DNA of 64,000 nucleotides. Source: Paguma larvata (Eukaryota > Chordata > Mammalia > Carnivora > Viverridae). The position numbers and the translations under genes were made by a program. Below, piece by piece: positions 48,042-58,979 of this stretch. The notes beneath the pieces are model-generated. The model did no database searches and was not told where the DNA came from. It saw only the letters and a program-made list of their open reading frames with translations. Numbering within the stretch: position 1 is the first letter of the stretch; every line of letters begins with the position of its first letter. Location: the NCBI GenBank assembly GCA_030068075.1, contig CM057835.1, positions 37,437,715-37,501,714 on the forward strand, read 5' to 3'.

Positions 48042-48271
48042 GGGGCATCTGGATGGCACAGTTGGTTAAGCATCCGACTCTTGATCTCGACTCAGGTCAT
48101 GACCTCACAGTTTGTGAGTTTGGGCCCCACATCAGGCTCTGCACTGATGGCGTGGAGCCTGCTTGGGATTCTGTCTCTCCTTCTCTCTGAACCTTCCCCG
48201 CTTGTGCTCACTCTCGCTTTCTCTCTCTCTCTCTCTTTCTCTCAAAATTAATAAACTTAAAAAATTTTTTT
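48042..48271 (+). mobile_element. SINEC felid-type SINE
   Basis: Full copy with TSD aaatataaaatccta (48026-48040) and aaatataaaattcta (48272-48286). Confidence 0.94.
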
Positions 48272-48286
48272 AAATATAAAATTCTA

Positions 48287-49019
48287 GGTTAGAGATTATT
48301 GGAGTTTTAAACAAAATATTTATCTCAAGGAGTACCTTATCCAGATTGAAAGAGAAAATATATACACTTTAAGTAACATCAGAGCCATAATAAAGTAATG
48401 GATTAATTAAATGACAGGTGATACTATATTCTTAAACTCATTAACAGACTGAGGCCTTTAATTCTGGAAGGAAGGTCAGGATTGAGGATAGCACAATAAA
48501 ATGTAGTTTGGATGATGAATAATTCTTGAGTATTTTCTATATTGTAAAATACTATCAAACTGTATTCTTTTTATAAATCCTACCTAAGTTGTATTGATGG
48601 CACAATGTCTGACAGAGAAAACTTACGGTTTTGATATATGATATGTTCATGATAATTGTCTATCTGGAATCATTGATATTTCCCTTAATGGCTTACGCAG
48701 TGTTTGAATTAGTAATCTGTTTAAATGTTGAAAACTAGATCAACAGAATAGAACACTAGCTGGCAATGTATCAAGAATAATAACCATTTTAGTTGCTACA
48801 AAGATGGTAGGCTTTATCTTCAGAGATTATTGACACTTCCTGACTTTCAGCTATAAATGAACAATCTTAGAATTTTTCTTTTAATTATGATTTAGTATGT
48901 AAACTACTCATTTTTCACAAAGGTTGTAACTGACAAAAGTTAATTTAACTTTGAATTTTCCTAGAGTACTTTAAAATAGCTTGACATGTTCGAAAATATA
49001 ACAAAATCTTCCTTTATTG
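48287..49019. other. Unassigned spacer
   Basis: AT-rich DNA without a recognisable feature. Confidence 0.5.
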
Positions 49020-49350
49020 AATGAAAATATTTGAGCACAGAATAATGGCCTCAAAAGATGTCCTCATCGTGATCTCCAGAATCTGTGAATATGTTAAGGC
49101 AAAAGGGACTTTGAAGATGTGATTTAGGATCATAAAATAGGAAGAGTATCCTGGAATGGTGGGCCCAATTAATCGTAAGGATTTTTAAAAGAGGGAGACA
49201 GAGGGCTAGAGGTAAAGAAGGAGTTGTGAAGACAGAAGCAGAGTTTGGAATGATGTACTTTGAAGATCTAAGAATACACCTTGAATCCAGGAATGCAGGT
49301 GGCCTCCAAAATAAATCTCCCTGAGAGCTTTCCGATGGGACCTGAAGAAA
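49020..49350 (+). mobile_element. MLT1-like MaLR LTR
   Basis: The order fits MLT1: GATGTCCTCATCGTGATC, GGGACTTTGAAGATGTGATT, GGGCCCAATTAATCG, AGAGGGAGACAGAGGG, GTTTGGAATGATGTAC and AGGAATGCAGGTGGCCTCC. It is diverged, and the 3' end is not clear. Confidence 0.75.
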
Positions 49351-49430
49351 TTGGGGTGAGGTGAAGTGAAAGAAGAAACATGTACAAAAGCTAAGAACAA
49401 GAGAGAAAATAGATTAAGAATTGAAAAAAA

Positions 49431-49626
49431 GAGGAGTCTCTAGGTGGCACAGTCGCTTAAGATCCTACTCTTGATTTCTGCTCATGTTATAATCTACAGT
49501 TCATGAGTTTGAGCCCTATGTTGGGCTCCACACTGACATTGCAGAGCCTGCTTAGGATTCTCTCTCTCCACACCTTCCCTGCTCTCTCTCACTCTCTCCC
49601 TCTCAAAATAAATAAACTTAAAAAAG
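49431..49626 (+). mobile_element. SINEC felid-type SINE, diverged
   Basis: Degraded head (GGAGTCTCTAGGTGGCACAG), body CACACTGACATTGCAGAGCC and tail AAATAAATAAACTT. Similar agaattg-a-rich flanks on each side fit a short TSD. Confidence 0.9.
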
Positions 49627-49631
49627 AAGAA

Positions 49632-49800
49632 TTGGAAAAGGAATGGCATGGCTGTAGAGTAGAATAAAATGGGGAGACTTGTGACAATGTTAAAGATTTC
49701 ACAGGGCCAAACCATGAATGCTTTGGCGGTTCATGTTAATAAGTATGTATTTTACTTAAGTGTGTATTAAGTATGAAATGTAGCTAAATGTCCTCTCTTC
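49632..49800. other. Unassigned spacer
   Basis: No feature seen. Confidence 0.4.
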
Positions 49801-50722
49801 TGTTGAGGAAGTTTCCTTTAATTTTTACTTTTCTGAGAATTTTTATTAGGAATGGATATTGGATTTTTCAAAAGCCCTTTCTGTTATCAGGCTGAGCGTA
49901 TTGTTTTTCAGTTTGTTAATAAGGCGGACTGACGGTGAGATTGATTTTGAAATATTAAACCAACCTTGGATTCCCATCTTCCACAGTGTTAACATGGTAT
50001 TATATTTTCCCCCCTTTATTTGAAAACTCTTTGTAATTTTAAATACAAAGGGCATTTCTTGTAAGTAGCAGATAGTTGGGTCTTTCTTTTTAAATAACAC
50101 ATCTTCCCTTCAACTTGGTATTCACTAGAATGTTTATATGTAATGTGATTAGAGTTACGTTTATTACCTCGCTGTTTGTTTTCTGTTTGTCTAATCTGTT
50201 CTTCGTTCTTTTCACCCTTTTTCTGCATTTTTGAAGTAATTACATTTTAGTAGTTGCATTAGAGTTTGTAGTATACATCTTTAACTTATCAAAGTACATG
50301 TTTAACTTACTATTAACTTGAATAATTATACCATTTGTATAGCTCAAGAAGCTTAAAATAGTATACTTTCAGTTCCCTGTCCTGACTTTTATACTCTCAT
50401 AGATTTTCCTTATAGATATGTGATAAACCTCATGTTTCATTATTTTGCTCATATATCAATAATCTGCAAAGATATTTATGTAATAAGAAAAATATTCTAG
50501 TACATTTATCCATATGGTCACCACTTGTGGTATTCTTTGCTCCTTTTTATAGATCCATAGTTCATTTGGTATCATTTCCTTTTGCCTGAAAGACATTTCT
50601 GCCTGGAGGATATCAACCTTTCTTGTAGTATAGGTCTGTTAGCAATGAATTCTTTTGGCTTTGTATGTCAGACAGTGTATTGTGCCTTCTATTAAAAAGA
50701 TACTATAATTATATGTGTCTAT

Positions 50723-50935
50723 ATGTTTTTAATATACTTAAAATGTTTTTTAATTTTATAGAGAGAGTGATCTTGAACGGGGAAGAGGAACAGAGGGAGA
50801 GAAAGCACCTCAAGCAGGCTCCACTCTCAGTGTGGAGCCCAAAGTGGGGCTTGATCCCATGACCCCACCCGGGATCATGACCTGAGCCAAAATCAGGTGT
50901 CAAACGTTCAACTGACTGAGCCACTCAGGAGCCTC
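50723..50935 (-). mobile_element. CAN-SINE, older subtype
   Basis: The body complement includes CTCAGTGTGGAGCCCAAAGT and GATCCCATGACCCC, the older carnivoran type. The TSD is tatgtgtctat at 50712-50722 and 50936-50946. Confidence 0.88.
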
Positions 50936-51716
50936 TATGTGTCTATTTTTAACATTTCATTTTTTGTTTTCTATTTACCTTACTCTTTTCTAATGTACCC
51001 TTTCCTACTACCTTGACATTTTAAATTATTTTTTTACTCACCTTTCCCTTTTGGTGAGTTGGAATTTATACACTGGATTTATCTTAGCGATTGCCATTTA
51101 CATTTGACAATGCGTAATTATTAAATTCTACATCTTGAACTTCCTGCCCACCCTATTGAATATGAATTATAATCTTTTGTTATCAAGGGGTTGGTTTATA
51201 GTCTTTTTTCTTTCGAATCCCATAATGTAGACAGTATTATTGTTCTTCTTTTATATAATTATTTCTTTACTGGATGTACCATATATATCATAAATTTATC
51301 TTTATTTTATAGCTCATATTGCTTTTATACTATCTTCAAATTCATTAGTTTCTTTCCATATTTCTTGTTCCAGTCATTTAGGCTTTTACTCCGGAGACAT
51401 TTTTTCTTCCTTGAAATTAGTGCCATAGAAGTTCCTTTAGTTAAAATTCTTTGGGTGGTTAAGCTTCTTAATTTTCTAGCTGAAGATATTTTTATTTAGA
51501 TCTGTTATTTTAACTTTTTAAATCGTTTTTAAAAGGTCTTTATATTTTCCACATTACATTGTACCTCCTGTTGAGAAATGTGCCGTCATGCTTCTTGTCT
51601 TTTCTTTGTAGAAGATCTCTTTTTTGAAGGTGCTCAGATCTTTCTCTTTCTCTTTTCATGGTATTCTACAGATTTACCACAGTGTATCTAAGTGGAGATT
51701 TAAAAATGACTAGCCT

Positions 51717-51914
51717 GGGGCATATGGGTGGCTCGGTTGGTTGAGCCTCTGACTTCAGCTCAGGTCATGGTCTCACAGTTTGTGAGCTCAAGCCCCGTGA
51801 TGGGCTTTGCGCTGACAACTGTGGATCCTGCTTGGGATTCTCTGCCTCCCCCTCTCTCTGCCCCTCCCGCCTCCTTTCTCTCTCAAAAATAAATAAACAA
51901 TAAAAAATAAAAAT
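51717..51914 (+). mobile_element. SINEC felid-type SINE
   Basis: Head GGGGCATATGGGTGGCTCGG, body GCGCTGACAACTGTGGATCC, tail AAATAAATAAACAATAAAAA. The TSD aaaaatgactagcct is imperfectly repeated as aaaatcattagcct at 51915-51928. Confidence 0.93.
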
Positions 51915-51960
51915 AAAATCATTAGCCTTTCTGATATATATTTCTGAATTAATGACTTTA

Positions 51961-52389
51961 TCATTTGTGGAAAATTCTGTTATTATCTTCTTAAATTGGA
52001 GGGAAAGAAGTGAAATAAAAGGGACTAGAAGATCTAGAAGATAATTATTTTAAGGGAAAAACAACACATGTGGAAAGTTAGGAAGTAAAAAATTTCAATA
52101 GAAATTTTGATAACGTTGAAAAAAGAGTTGGTGAACCGAAGTCTGGATGTGAAGAGAATATCCCCAATGTGGTCCTTTCCCCCATCATTCCCCTCCCTCT
52201 AATTCCTTGCACTCACAAATCACCTCTATTTACCCTACTTTGCCAGAATCCAAGGTTTATTTTCTTCCTCTGATTCTCTGATTTCATTTTACCGTAAATT
52301 TTTAAATTTGAATTTTTGGGTCCTTGAGGCTTTCTCCTACTCACATACAAGCTCAATAATACATTTAAAATATGTATACATATGAGAGA
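51961..52389. other. Unassigned spacer
   Basis: No gene. C/T-rich around 52165-52240. Confidence 0.45.
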
Positions 52390-52606
52390 AAATAAGTTGA
52401 CTCAGATTTTCATTTTAGAAAGATACTTTAGGACACTCTGAGAAGAATAAATCGTAGGTGACAACGATGACACTGGTAAAACAAGTAGTAAATCGAATAA
52501 GTAATCCAAGCAAGAGATACAGGCAAGTGTCAGCAGAAGAGACAAGCGTAATAGTTATGGTTAGTAATTGGATATGTGGGAGGCATAAGAAATCCAAGAT
52601 GACTTA
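52390..52606 (-). mobile_element. Possible L2 fragment, minus strand
   Basis: GTAATCCAAGCAAGAGATAC and GATATGTGGGAGGCATAAG followed by CCAAGATGACTTAG resemble reversed L2 3'-region sequence. Weak. Confidence 0.45.
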
Positions 52607-52819
52607 GTTTTTAAAAAACTTTTAATGTTTATTTCTGTTTTTGAGAGAGAGAGACAGAGCATGAGTGGGGGAGAAACAGGGAGAGAGGGAGACACAGAAT
52701 CCAAAGCAGGCTCTAAGTTATCACCACAGAGGCCCATGTGGGACTTAAATTCATGAACCATGAGATCATGACCTGAGCTGAAGTTGGATGCTTAACTGCC
52801 TGAGCCACCCAGGCACCCC
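52607..52819 (-). mobile_element. SINEC felid-type SINE, first of same-site pair
   Basis: Reverse-strand copy. The target word caagatgac precedes it at 52595 and follows it at 52820. Confidence 0.93.
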
Positions 52820-52838
52820 CAAGATGACATATTATTTT

Positions 52839-53066
52839 AAAATAATTTTTAAATGTTTTATTTTATTTTTGAGAGAGAGACACAAAGAACGAGACAGAGC
52901 GTGAGTTGGGGAGGGGCAGAGAGAGAGGGAAACACATTATCTGAAACAGGCTCTGGGCTCTGAGCTGTCAGCACAGAGCCCGATGCGGGGCTCCAACCCA
53001 TGAACTGCAAGATCATGACCTGAGCCAAGGTTGGATGCTTAACCAACTGAGCCAGCCAGGTGCCCT
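52839..53066 (-). mobile_element. SINEC felid-type SINE, second of same-site pair
   Basis: Reverse-strand copy. Its flanks are caagatgacatattattttaa (52820 on) and caagatgacttattttaa (53067 on), the same target as its neighbour. Confidence 0.93.
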
Positions 53067-53085
53067 CAAGATGACTTATTTTAAA

Positions 53086-53864
53086 GTTTAACAGCACTTT
53101 AAAATGTAACTATTCCATAACTGTTCTAATAACAGCTTGAGTGTTACAAATTTATAAACTTTGGTTAGTATTGTTCTATTTCTTTAGTGGACATTATTAT
53201 AGTTCCAGACATTTATTATCAGCTCAGGTTTAAATGATATGCCTCTGATATTGGCATGGTGGGGAAATGACCATAGACAAATTTTTGTGCAATATTTTCT
53301 GTAAAAGACCAACATCTTTCAATTCCTCCCTGCTTGCCTATGACAGAATGTTTATTTATTTATTTCAAACCCAGGTACGAGATCCATCTAAACTGGCAAA
53401 CCTTGTTGAACTGGAAATTATAAGGTGGCTATTTTTATGTTGTGTTCTTTCATTGTTTTATTAATTTTTTTCTATCAAACACTTTAACTCCAACTTATGA
53501 ATTAGTTGGTACCTATTGGCTTCGGTAAGCTATAATGTGGTTAAATTCTGATGGAGCAGTGGATAAAAACTGTCAGCTTTCTATCATATGATGCTTGGGA
53601 AGTTTGACAGTCCTATAATAAGGTTAATAAACATTTTAAATGTGATGATTTCTTGTAATATAACATTGCTTAGTAATGCTAAGTAAGCTGGGTGTGTACA
53701 TACAGGTTTCTCTGGCTCTGTGTTCGGTGTTAGGAATCTCTGAAATGTTCCAAACTCTTGGAAAGACAGACATATTTTTAAACTTTTCATTAAGTTGGCT
53801 TTTTTTTCCTAGAAAGATTTTAGATACTGAAAAAATATAGGATTGTTTGTCACAACTAATACCA
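53086..53864. other. Unassigned spacer containing an exon-like segment
   Basis: Mostly AT-rich. At 53375-53424 a 50-base open stretch (frame reads VRDPSKLANLVELEII) is preceded by a T-rich tract and CCCAG and followed by AAG|GTGGCT. The donor is weak and no known protein is recognised. Confidence 0.25.
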
Positions 53865-53888
53865 TTAAAATAAACTTATGCTTTTAAA

Positions 53889-54089
53889 TATTTCTTTATT
53901 TTTGGAAGAGAGGGGGAGAGAGGAAGAGAGAGAACAAGCAGCGAAGGGGCAGAGAGACAGGGGTGGAGTATCTGAAGCAGGCTCTGTGCAGACAGCAGAG
54001 AGCCTGATGTGGGGCTGGAACCCAGGAACCGTGAGATCATGACCTGAGCTGAAGGCAGCCACTTAACCAACTGAGCCACCCAGGTGCCC
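53889..54089 (-). mobile_element. SINEC felid-type SINE with long perfect TSD
   Basis: Reverse-strand copy flanked by identical 24-base sequences at 53865-53888 and 54090-54113 (starting ttaaaataaacttatgct). This is the longest perfect TSD in the window. Confidence 0.96.
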
Positions 54090-54113
54090 TTAAAATAAAC
54101 TTATGCTTTTAAA

Positions 54114-54834
54114 AGTGAAGACCTTTATCAATTTTAAAAATATATATTTATTATCTAATAAATTCCTGCTTATTATAGATTTATTGAAAAGTAAAGAAAA
54201 ACAAACTAAAGAAAAAATAACCTTTGGTTCTATTATCTAGAGACATCTATTAGCAAAAATTACATATTGAGTGTACAATATATGTTTCTTTCAAATCATT
54301 TCTTATTTCCTCACTTCTTATTCCTCAATTCTAGTGTGCACTAATATTAAATGATCAGATAATTATTCGCTTTGAAAGCTTTAGTTAGCAACTCTGTATT
54401 ATGTTCTATACTTTAATGCCCTAATATATTTGTACCTTGAGAAAATGGAACAATACTCGAATATGCAAAGACTGAAATCTAGCTGAAAGCACACCAGTCC
54501 TGCCGGGAGCTAACCATACCATGTGAAATAATAAAGAGTGAGCAGCTAGGTCTTTTCAAATGGCAAAAGAAGCAGTCCAGAAGACCCGGAGCTTTTCTGT
54601 TTACTTCCCATCCAGTTAAGCCTCTACATACTGGAACGTGAGGTACTCTGATCATGAGCCTTCCTCTGTAAGATCCTGATGATATAAAGTGACATGTTAA
54701 ACATTGGCCAATATACAGTCTATGACTTATATGCAGATGTAGCTCCCAATTGAAATATACATTTGCCTTTAATCAATGGGGGCAAAAAAAGGAGCTAATT
54801 TGGCACGTGAGGGCATGGATAAAACTCATTGATA
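54114..54834. other. Unassigned spacer
   Basis: No named repeat or gene. The part at 54440-54720 is less AT-rich than its neighbours. Confidence 0.45.
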
Positions 54835-55026
54835 GACAACAAAATGAGGGTTGATGGAGGGAGGTGGGAGGAAGGTGGGTGGGAGAGCGAGGAGGTGGGT
54901 GATGGGCATTAAGGAGGGCATTTGTTGTGATGAGTACTGGATGTCTTATGTAAGTGATGAATCACTGAATTCTACTCCTGAAACCAATATTGCACTGTAT
55001 GTCAACTAAATTTTTTTTAAAAAAAT
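54835..55026 (+). mobile_element. L1 3' end, plus strand
   Basis: G-rich start, then GTGATGGGCATTAAGG, GATGAGTACTGGATG, GTGATGAATCACTGAATTC and CCAATATTGCACTGTATGTC: the tail of a carnivoran or older L1, strongly 5'-truncated. Confidence 0.85.
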
Positions 55027-55919
55027 TAGGAAGATAGTAGAAACATGTCTGCCATTACAGAAATAGTTTGGCCGTTTGGAAGATGATTAAAGATACATTG
55101 TCTTTCTTGTTCTCCTACTCAACTGTATCACATTTAAAGTGAAATTCTTTAGAAAAGGCATCCTTAAAAATAAGTGCCTTATAAAATAAATATTTCAGTG
55201 CAAAGATACCAGGACATACCTGAATTAACAATCAGATAAGGCTTCAGTTTGCATTTTAAGGCATACATCTAATCTCAGAACTCTAATTGAAAGATCCTTA
55301 TTGTTTTAGTATCAAATTTATTTAGTATCTCAATATACATACATAAATATTCACACATATACGTACATATAACACATCACGTAAAAATTTCTTAGGCAAA
55401 GTATTAAATCTAATTGAGAAATGCTGTTTATTTCCCTATAAATTTTCTCTAGTGAAAGACTATCATTGAGATAAGTCGTAAGTAACCAATAATTATTTAA
55501 CAATACACTGATTCATCAAGTCTCTACGTGTTTGGAAAAATCAGTGATACAATGTATATTCAGCAACAGATGTATTGCTTACGAATTTATTTTCGAATTT
55601 TGAGGATCTTATTTAAAAGGTAAATATGAAAAGCCCTGGTTATAGCAATAACAAATTATTGCTCAAGAAGAGAACAGATCCGTATCGTAAACTATAGAAA
55701 ACTGTCCTCAAATTTTCAACCAGAAAATGAAAATAGTTTCTTTGGTTTTTTCTTTGTCTATACCTAAACAATATTGTTTTTTTCAAAATTGTGGCCCCTT
55801 TTGAAATCAAGGCAACAGTCCCCGTAGACTTAGCTGCCAGAAGAGCCGCTCTGCTGCACCATGGAGCCTTTTGCTCCAGTAAATAAACACGTGATTCAGT
55901 TCAGTTACTGTATGCAATT
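55027..55919. other. Unassigned spacer upstream of CpG island
   Basis: AT-rich DNA. No repeat or gene recognised. Confidence 0.45.
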
Positions 55920-56105
55920 TTGTTTTTTTAATTTTAATTTTGTGGGGGGGAGGGCGGCATGAGCAAGGGAGAGGGGTAGAGGATGAGAAAGAGAGAATCT
56001 CAAGCAGTCTGCGTGGTCAGTGGGGGGAAGGTGGGGCTTGATGGGCTCAATCCCACCACCAAAATCAAGAGTCAATCACTTAACCGGCTGAGCCACCCAG
56101 GCACC
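55920..56105 (-). mobile_element. Diverged CAN-SINE
   Basis: Reverse-strand copy with head complement CCGGCTGAGCCACCCAGGCACC and an atypical, worn body. Confidence 0.85.
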
Positions 56106-56837
56106 TGTGTGCGCAGTTTTGAATCATGGTGAAGGGTGCTTCTAATGGACAAGGTTTACCCTGCTGGGGATGGCAGGACCCCGCCTGCTGAACAACACCC
56201 CCCCCCCCCACCAAGCCCCTCTCCTGGGAGGCCCACGGCAAACGGAACTGCTGATCTTGGGAGAAGTCTGGGGTCCCCTAGGGCCCCTGGCCGCACGGGC
56301 TGCCTTCTGCTGAGTGGCTCGAAGGGGGTCTGCTCTTCTCTCCCCCAAAGCCAGGAAAGGACAGAGTAAAGGATGAAGACGTGGGTGTCCCAGTACTTGC
56401 AGATAAACCTAGGTGGGCGTGAAGGGCGGGCGGCGGGCGTGGCAAAGGGGCGGGGACGCAGAGGGAATGGGGAAGATGCCCGCAACCAGTGGGAGCACCC
56501 TTCCTCCCGAAGGCGCCTGGGCCCCAGCCTGGATGCGGGGATGGATCGAGGCGGGGCAAGCTTCCATCGTCTCCCGGACCTTTGGACGGCGGCACGCACG
56601 ACCCTGGCACGTCTGCGTGACTGTGCCTCAGTCCCGAGAGAGCAGATGCCTCTCCCGGTGCAGGAGAGGGCGGGGCGCTTGGGCCTCTTCCCCGGGGGCT
56701 GTGGGTCCGGGCCGGGCCTCCGGCGCCTGCCTACTTCTCCGGAGGGAGTCCTAGAGGACTCGGAGCTCGTCCAGCCCTCGCGCTCCGCCCTGGGGGCGGG
56801 GAACGCCCGAGGGAAAATGGCCTTCCCGCCCCCGGCC

Positions 56838-56851
56838 GTTGCCCAGGCAAC
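56838..56851. promoter_or_regulatory. Palindromic RFX X-box
   Basis: GTTGCCCAGGCAAC is a perfect inverted repeat (GTTGCC, 2-base spacer, GGCAAC), the ideal two-half-site X-box bound by RFX-family factors. Confidence 0.8.
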
Positions 56852-56928
56852 AGTGCGGCGGGCCGGAGGGCGCTGGGGAGGCGGCGCTGCGTGGCCGAGG
56901 GCACCTTTCTCCCCTCCACCCCTCCAGT

Positions 56929-56942
56929 GTTGCCATGGAGAC
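56929..56942 (+). promoter_or_regulatory. Second RFX X-box
   Basis: GTTGCCATGGAGAC fits the X-box pattern (RYYNYY, short spacer, RRNRAC). It lies 91 bases from the first and overlaps a possible ATG at 56935. Confidence 0.75.
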
Positions 56943-57100
56943 TGCCCGGGCCCCCTCACCTGTACTTGCTGCTGCGGGCGCCGCAGCCTTAGAAGCTGCA
57001 GCTACCGGAGCCTTCCTTTTGCCCCAGAGGTGCTTCCGGGAGCTCTAATCCAGCACCTGCCACAGCTCCCCTCCCACACACAGGAAAGACAGGGCTGACT

Positions 57101-58470
57101 TCCAAAACTCTCCCGGGGTTCCTCCACCACGCCTTACTTTTTTTCCGCTCCCACCCAGAATTTTATTTATCTCCGTGTTTTCTACAGTTCAAGGTCTGGA
57201 GGGTGAAAAAGTGTCTCCCTTTATACTGTGTCTGCACACACCTCTTCTGTTGACCAACAGCTCGTTACACAGAACACTGGCCTGGGCCAAATCTAATTAT
57301 CAACAGAAAGAGATTTAAAAAGATTAATGAGTACATCTATGAAATTCCTACTTTTTCTTTATAGGATATGGATCATATAGGAATTTCCTTTTGCTGAAAT
57401 TAACCACTCTGACACAGGAGTGGAATAATTATGTGTTGGAATATCCGGGGACAGAGAAAGAATGAGCTGTTCAGAAGCACCTTCGCTGTGTTTTTTTTTT
57501 CCCCCAGTCTGTATGCCAATCTAGTGCTAAAATATCTCATTTCTGGGCTCCATACCATCCATGTTTGAGGTCAGTTTTTGGCTTTGCAGTGGAGGTTACT
57601 TAGCATGGGTCTGACTTTGAACTGGGATGGGAGGTAAATTAAATACCCTAGAATATTTACAGTTAGTTCAGGGTCAAGATTTAGTGCATGGATGCATCTC
57701 TACTGACTACCAGCATAAATGCACTTAGGCAAGGAGGACTCTCCCTGATTAGAACAAGTTGAGGCATCTGTGATCTTGAATTGCCAGCCGTACCCTGGCA
57801 AGCTCAATGAACTGCCGGTGGTCTCAACCCCTTGCTTCTCAAATTTCTTTAATGTTTAATGTGTATATTGTACAGCTTTCATTCTCTGGAAGCACCCTGG
57901 CAGTTTTCGCTACTGATAATCATGAGTTTCCTTGCATAGTTCTGTGATTTTGAATAGACTAGCGTTTTCAACGGACTTTAATACTCCCTCTTTAGAAAAT
58001 TCCAACAATGCAGGGTAACTATTTCTTTTCTAAAGCTGATAGGTGAAGTACTTACTAATTTAGTTTTGCCACACTCGCTGTGCCGTGGGGTTTTCAAAGC
58101 CACCAAAAAAGATTTCTGTATAGTCGAAGCCCTAGGTAAAGCTATGAATTTGAAACACGTTTGTCTTCAGTGTCCTAATATACTTGGTTGCAGCCTCTTG
58201 GGTTTCCTAAATGCCGACTCTGAAACCGCCCTTTCATTTGCCTTCCTACTTAGCTTCTTCTAAGAATTTGACCCTCTTCACTTAACCTCTCCTCTTCCTT
58301 GCAAATTTGTCTCCATCTTCTTCTGCCTCTTCTCTGATCTTCAAGCCTTTGTATCATGCTTTCCATTTTTCCTCTTCCTTCTTTTATATTGCCTACTGGT
58401 CTTCTGCTTTATCCAGTCTTCATATTTTCCTGGGCCTTATCTTTCATATCCAAAACTCCATCTGTCTCAT
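57101..58470. other. Unassigned spacer downstream of CpG island
   Basis: No repeat was recognised over about 1.4 kb, unusual for this window. The part at 58285-58480 is C/T-rich. Two short frames (65 and 97 codons) have no features. Confidence 0.45.
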
Positions 58471-58486
58471 TATTATCTCATCTTCT

Positions 58487-58703
58487 TTTTTTTTTTTTTT
58501 ACATTTTTATTTTATTTTTGAGAGACATAGAGACAGTGTGAGAAAGGGAAGGGCAGAGAGAGAGGGAGATACAGAATCTGAAGCAGGCTCCAGGTTCTGA
58601 GCCATCAGCACAGAGCCCGACGCAGGGCTCCAACTCACAGACCGTGAGATCATGACCCGAGCTGAAGTCAGCCGCTCAACCGACTGAGCCACCCAGGCGC
58701 CCC
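58487..58703 (-). mobile_element. SINEC felid-type SINE, well preserved
   Basis: Reverse-strand copy ending TGAGCCACCCAGGCGCCCC, with the 16-base perfect TSD tattatctcatcttct at 58471-58486 and 58704-58719. Confidence 0.96.
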
Positions 58704-58759
58704 TATTATCTCATCTTCTAAATCCATGCTGTCATGTCCAAATTTTTCTCTAAATGCTA

Positions 58760-58975
58760 GACTCCTTTTCCTACCTAGTTTATGACATTACTACTGGTCT
58801 TTCCTTCAGGCATCTCAAATTCAACCTCTCCTTCACTGAACTATGTTCCTCTTCAAAACTTGTTTCTCCTACTGTATTTCATATCTCAGTTAATGACCTT
58901 ACTATCCCCCCAGTGACCCCCAGGTAGGAAACATAGAGCCATTTATTGATTCTTGCTTTCATCTCATCAAATTTC
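58760..58975 (+). mobile_element. L2 fragment, plus strand
   Basis: TCTCCTTCACTGAACTATG, CTTGTTTCTCCTACTG, CATATCTCAGTTAATGACC and ATTGATTCTTGCTTTCATC resemble L2 3'-region sequence. Confidence 0.55.
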
Positions 58976-58979
58976 TTAT

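Larger units (their letters stand above)
49801..51960 (-). mobile_element. Old L1M/HAL1, minus strand
   Basis: Plus-strand landmarks are AACCAACCTTGGATTCCCAT (RT region reversed), AGGGCATTTCTTGTAAGTAGC, AAAGACATTTCTGCCTGG and TCTTTCTCTTTCTCTTTTC (ORF1-like part). SINEs interrupt it at 50723 and 51717. No frame is intact. Confidence 0.62.
56130..57100. promoter_or_regulatory. CpG island, probable promoter
   Basis: This is the only strongly G+C- and CpG-rich stretch in the window, densest at about 56400-57050. It holds GC boxes GGGGCGGGG (56447-56455), GGGCGGGGC (56668-56676) and GGGGGCGGGG (56792-56801), two RFX X-boxes, and an ETS-type GCTTCCGG (57032-57039). It lacks the interspersed repeats that fill its surroundings. 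Long frames on both strands (56373-57098 plus, 241 codons; 56156-56959 minus, 267 codons) are expected in such GC-rich DNA and show no domain. On the minus strand ACAG|GTGAGG at 56963-56954 could be a first-exon donor. On the plus strand no strong donor is obvious. Transcript direction is undecided. Confidence 0.85.

Noticed and set aside
56156..56959. 267-codon minus-strand ORF in the CpG island
   Set aside because: GC-rich DNA rarely contains stops. It is Pro/Arg/Gly-rich, has no domain, and overlaps long frames on the other strand.
56373..57098. 241-codon plus-strand ORF in the CpG island
   Set aside because: Same compositional reason; it has no recognisable protein feature and spans both X-boxes, which are expected to be promoter rather than coding sequence.
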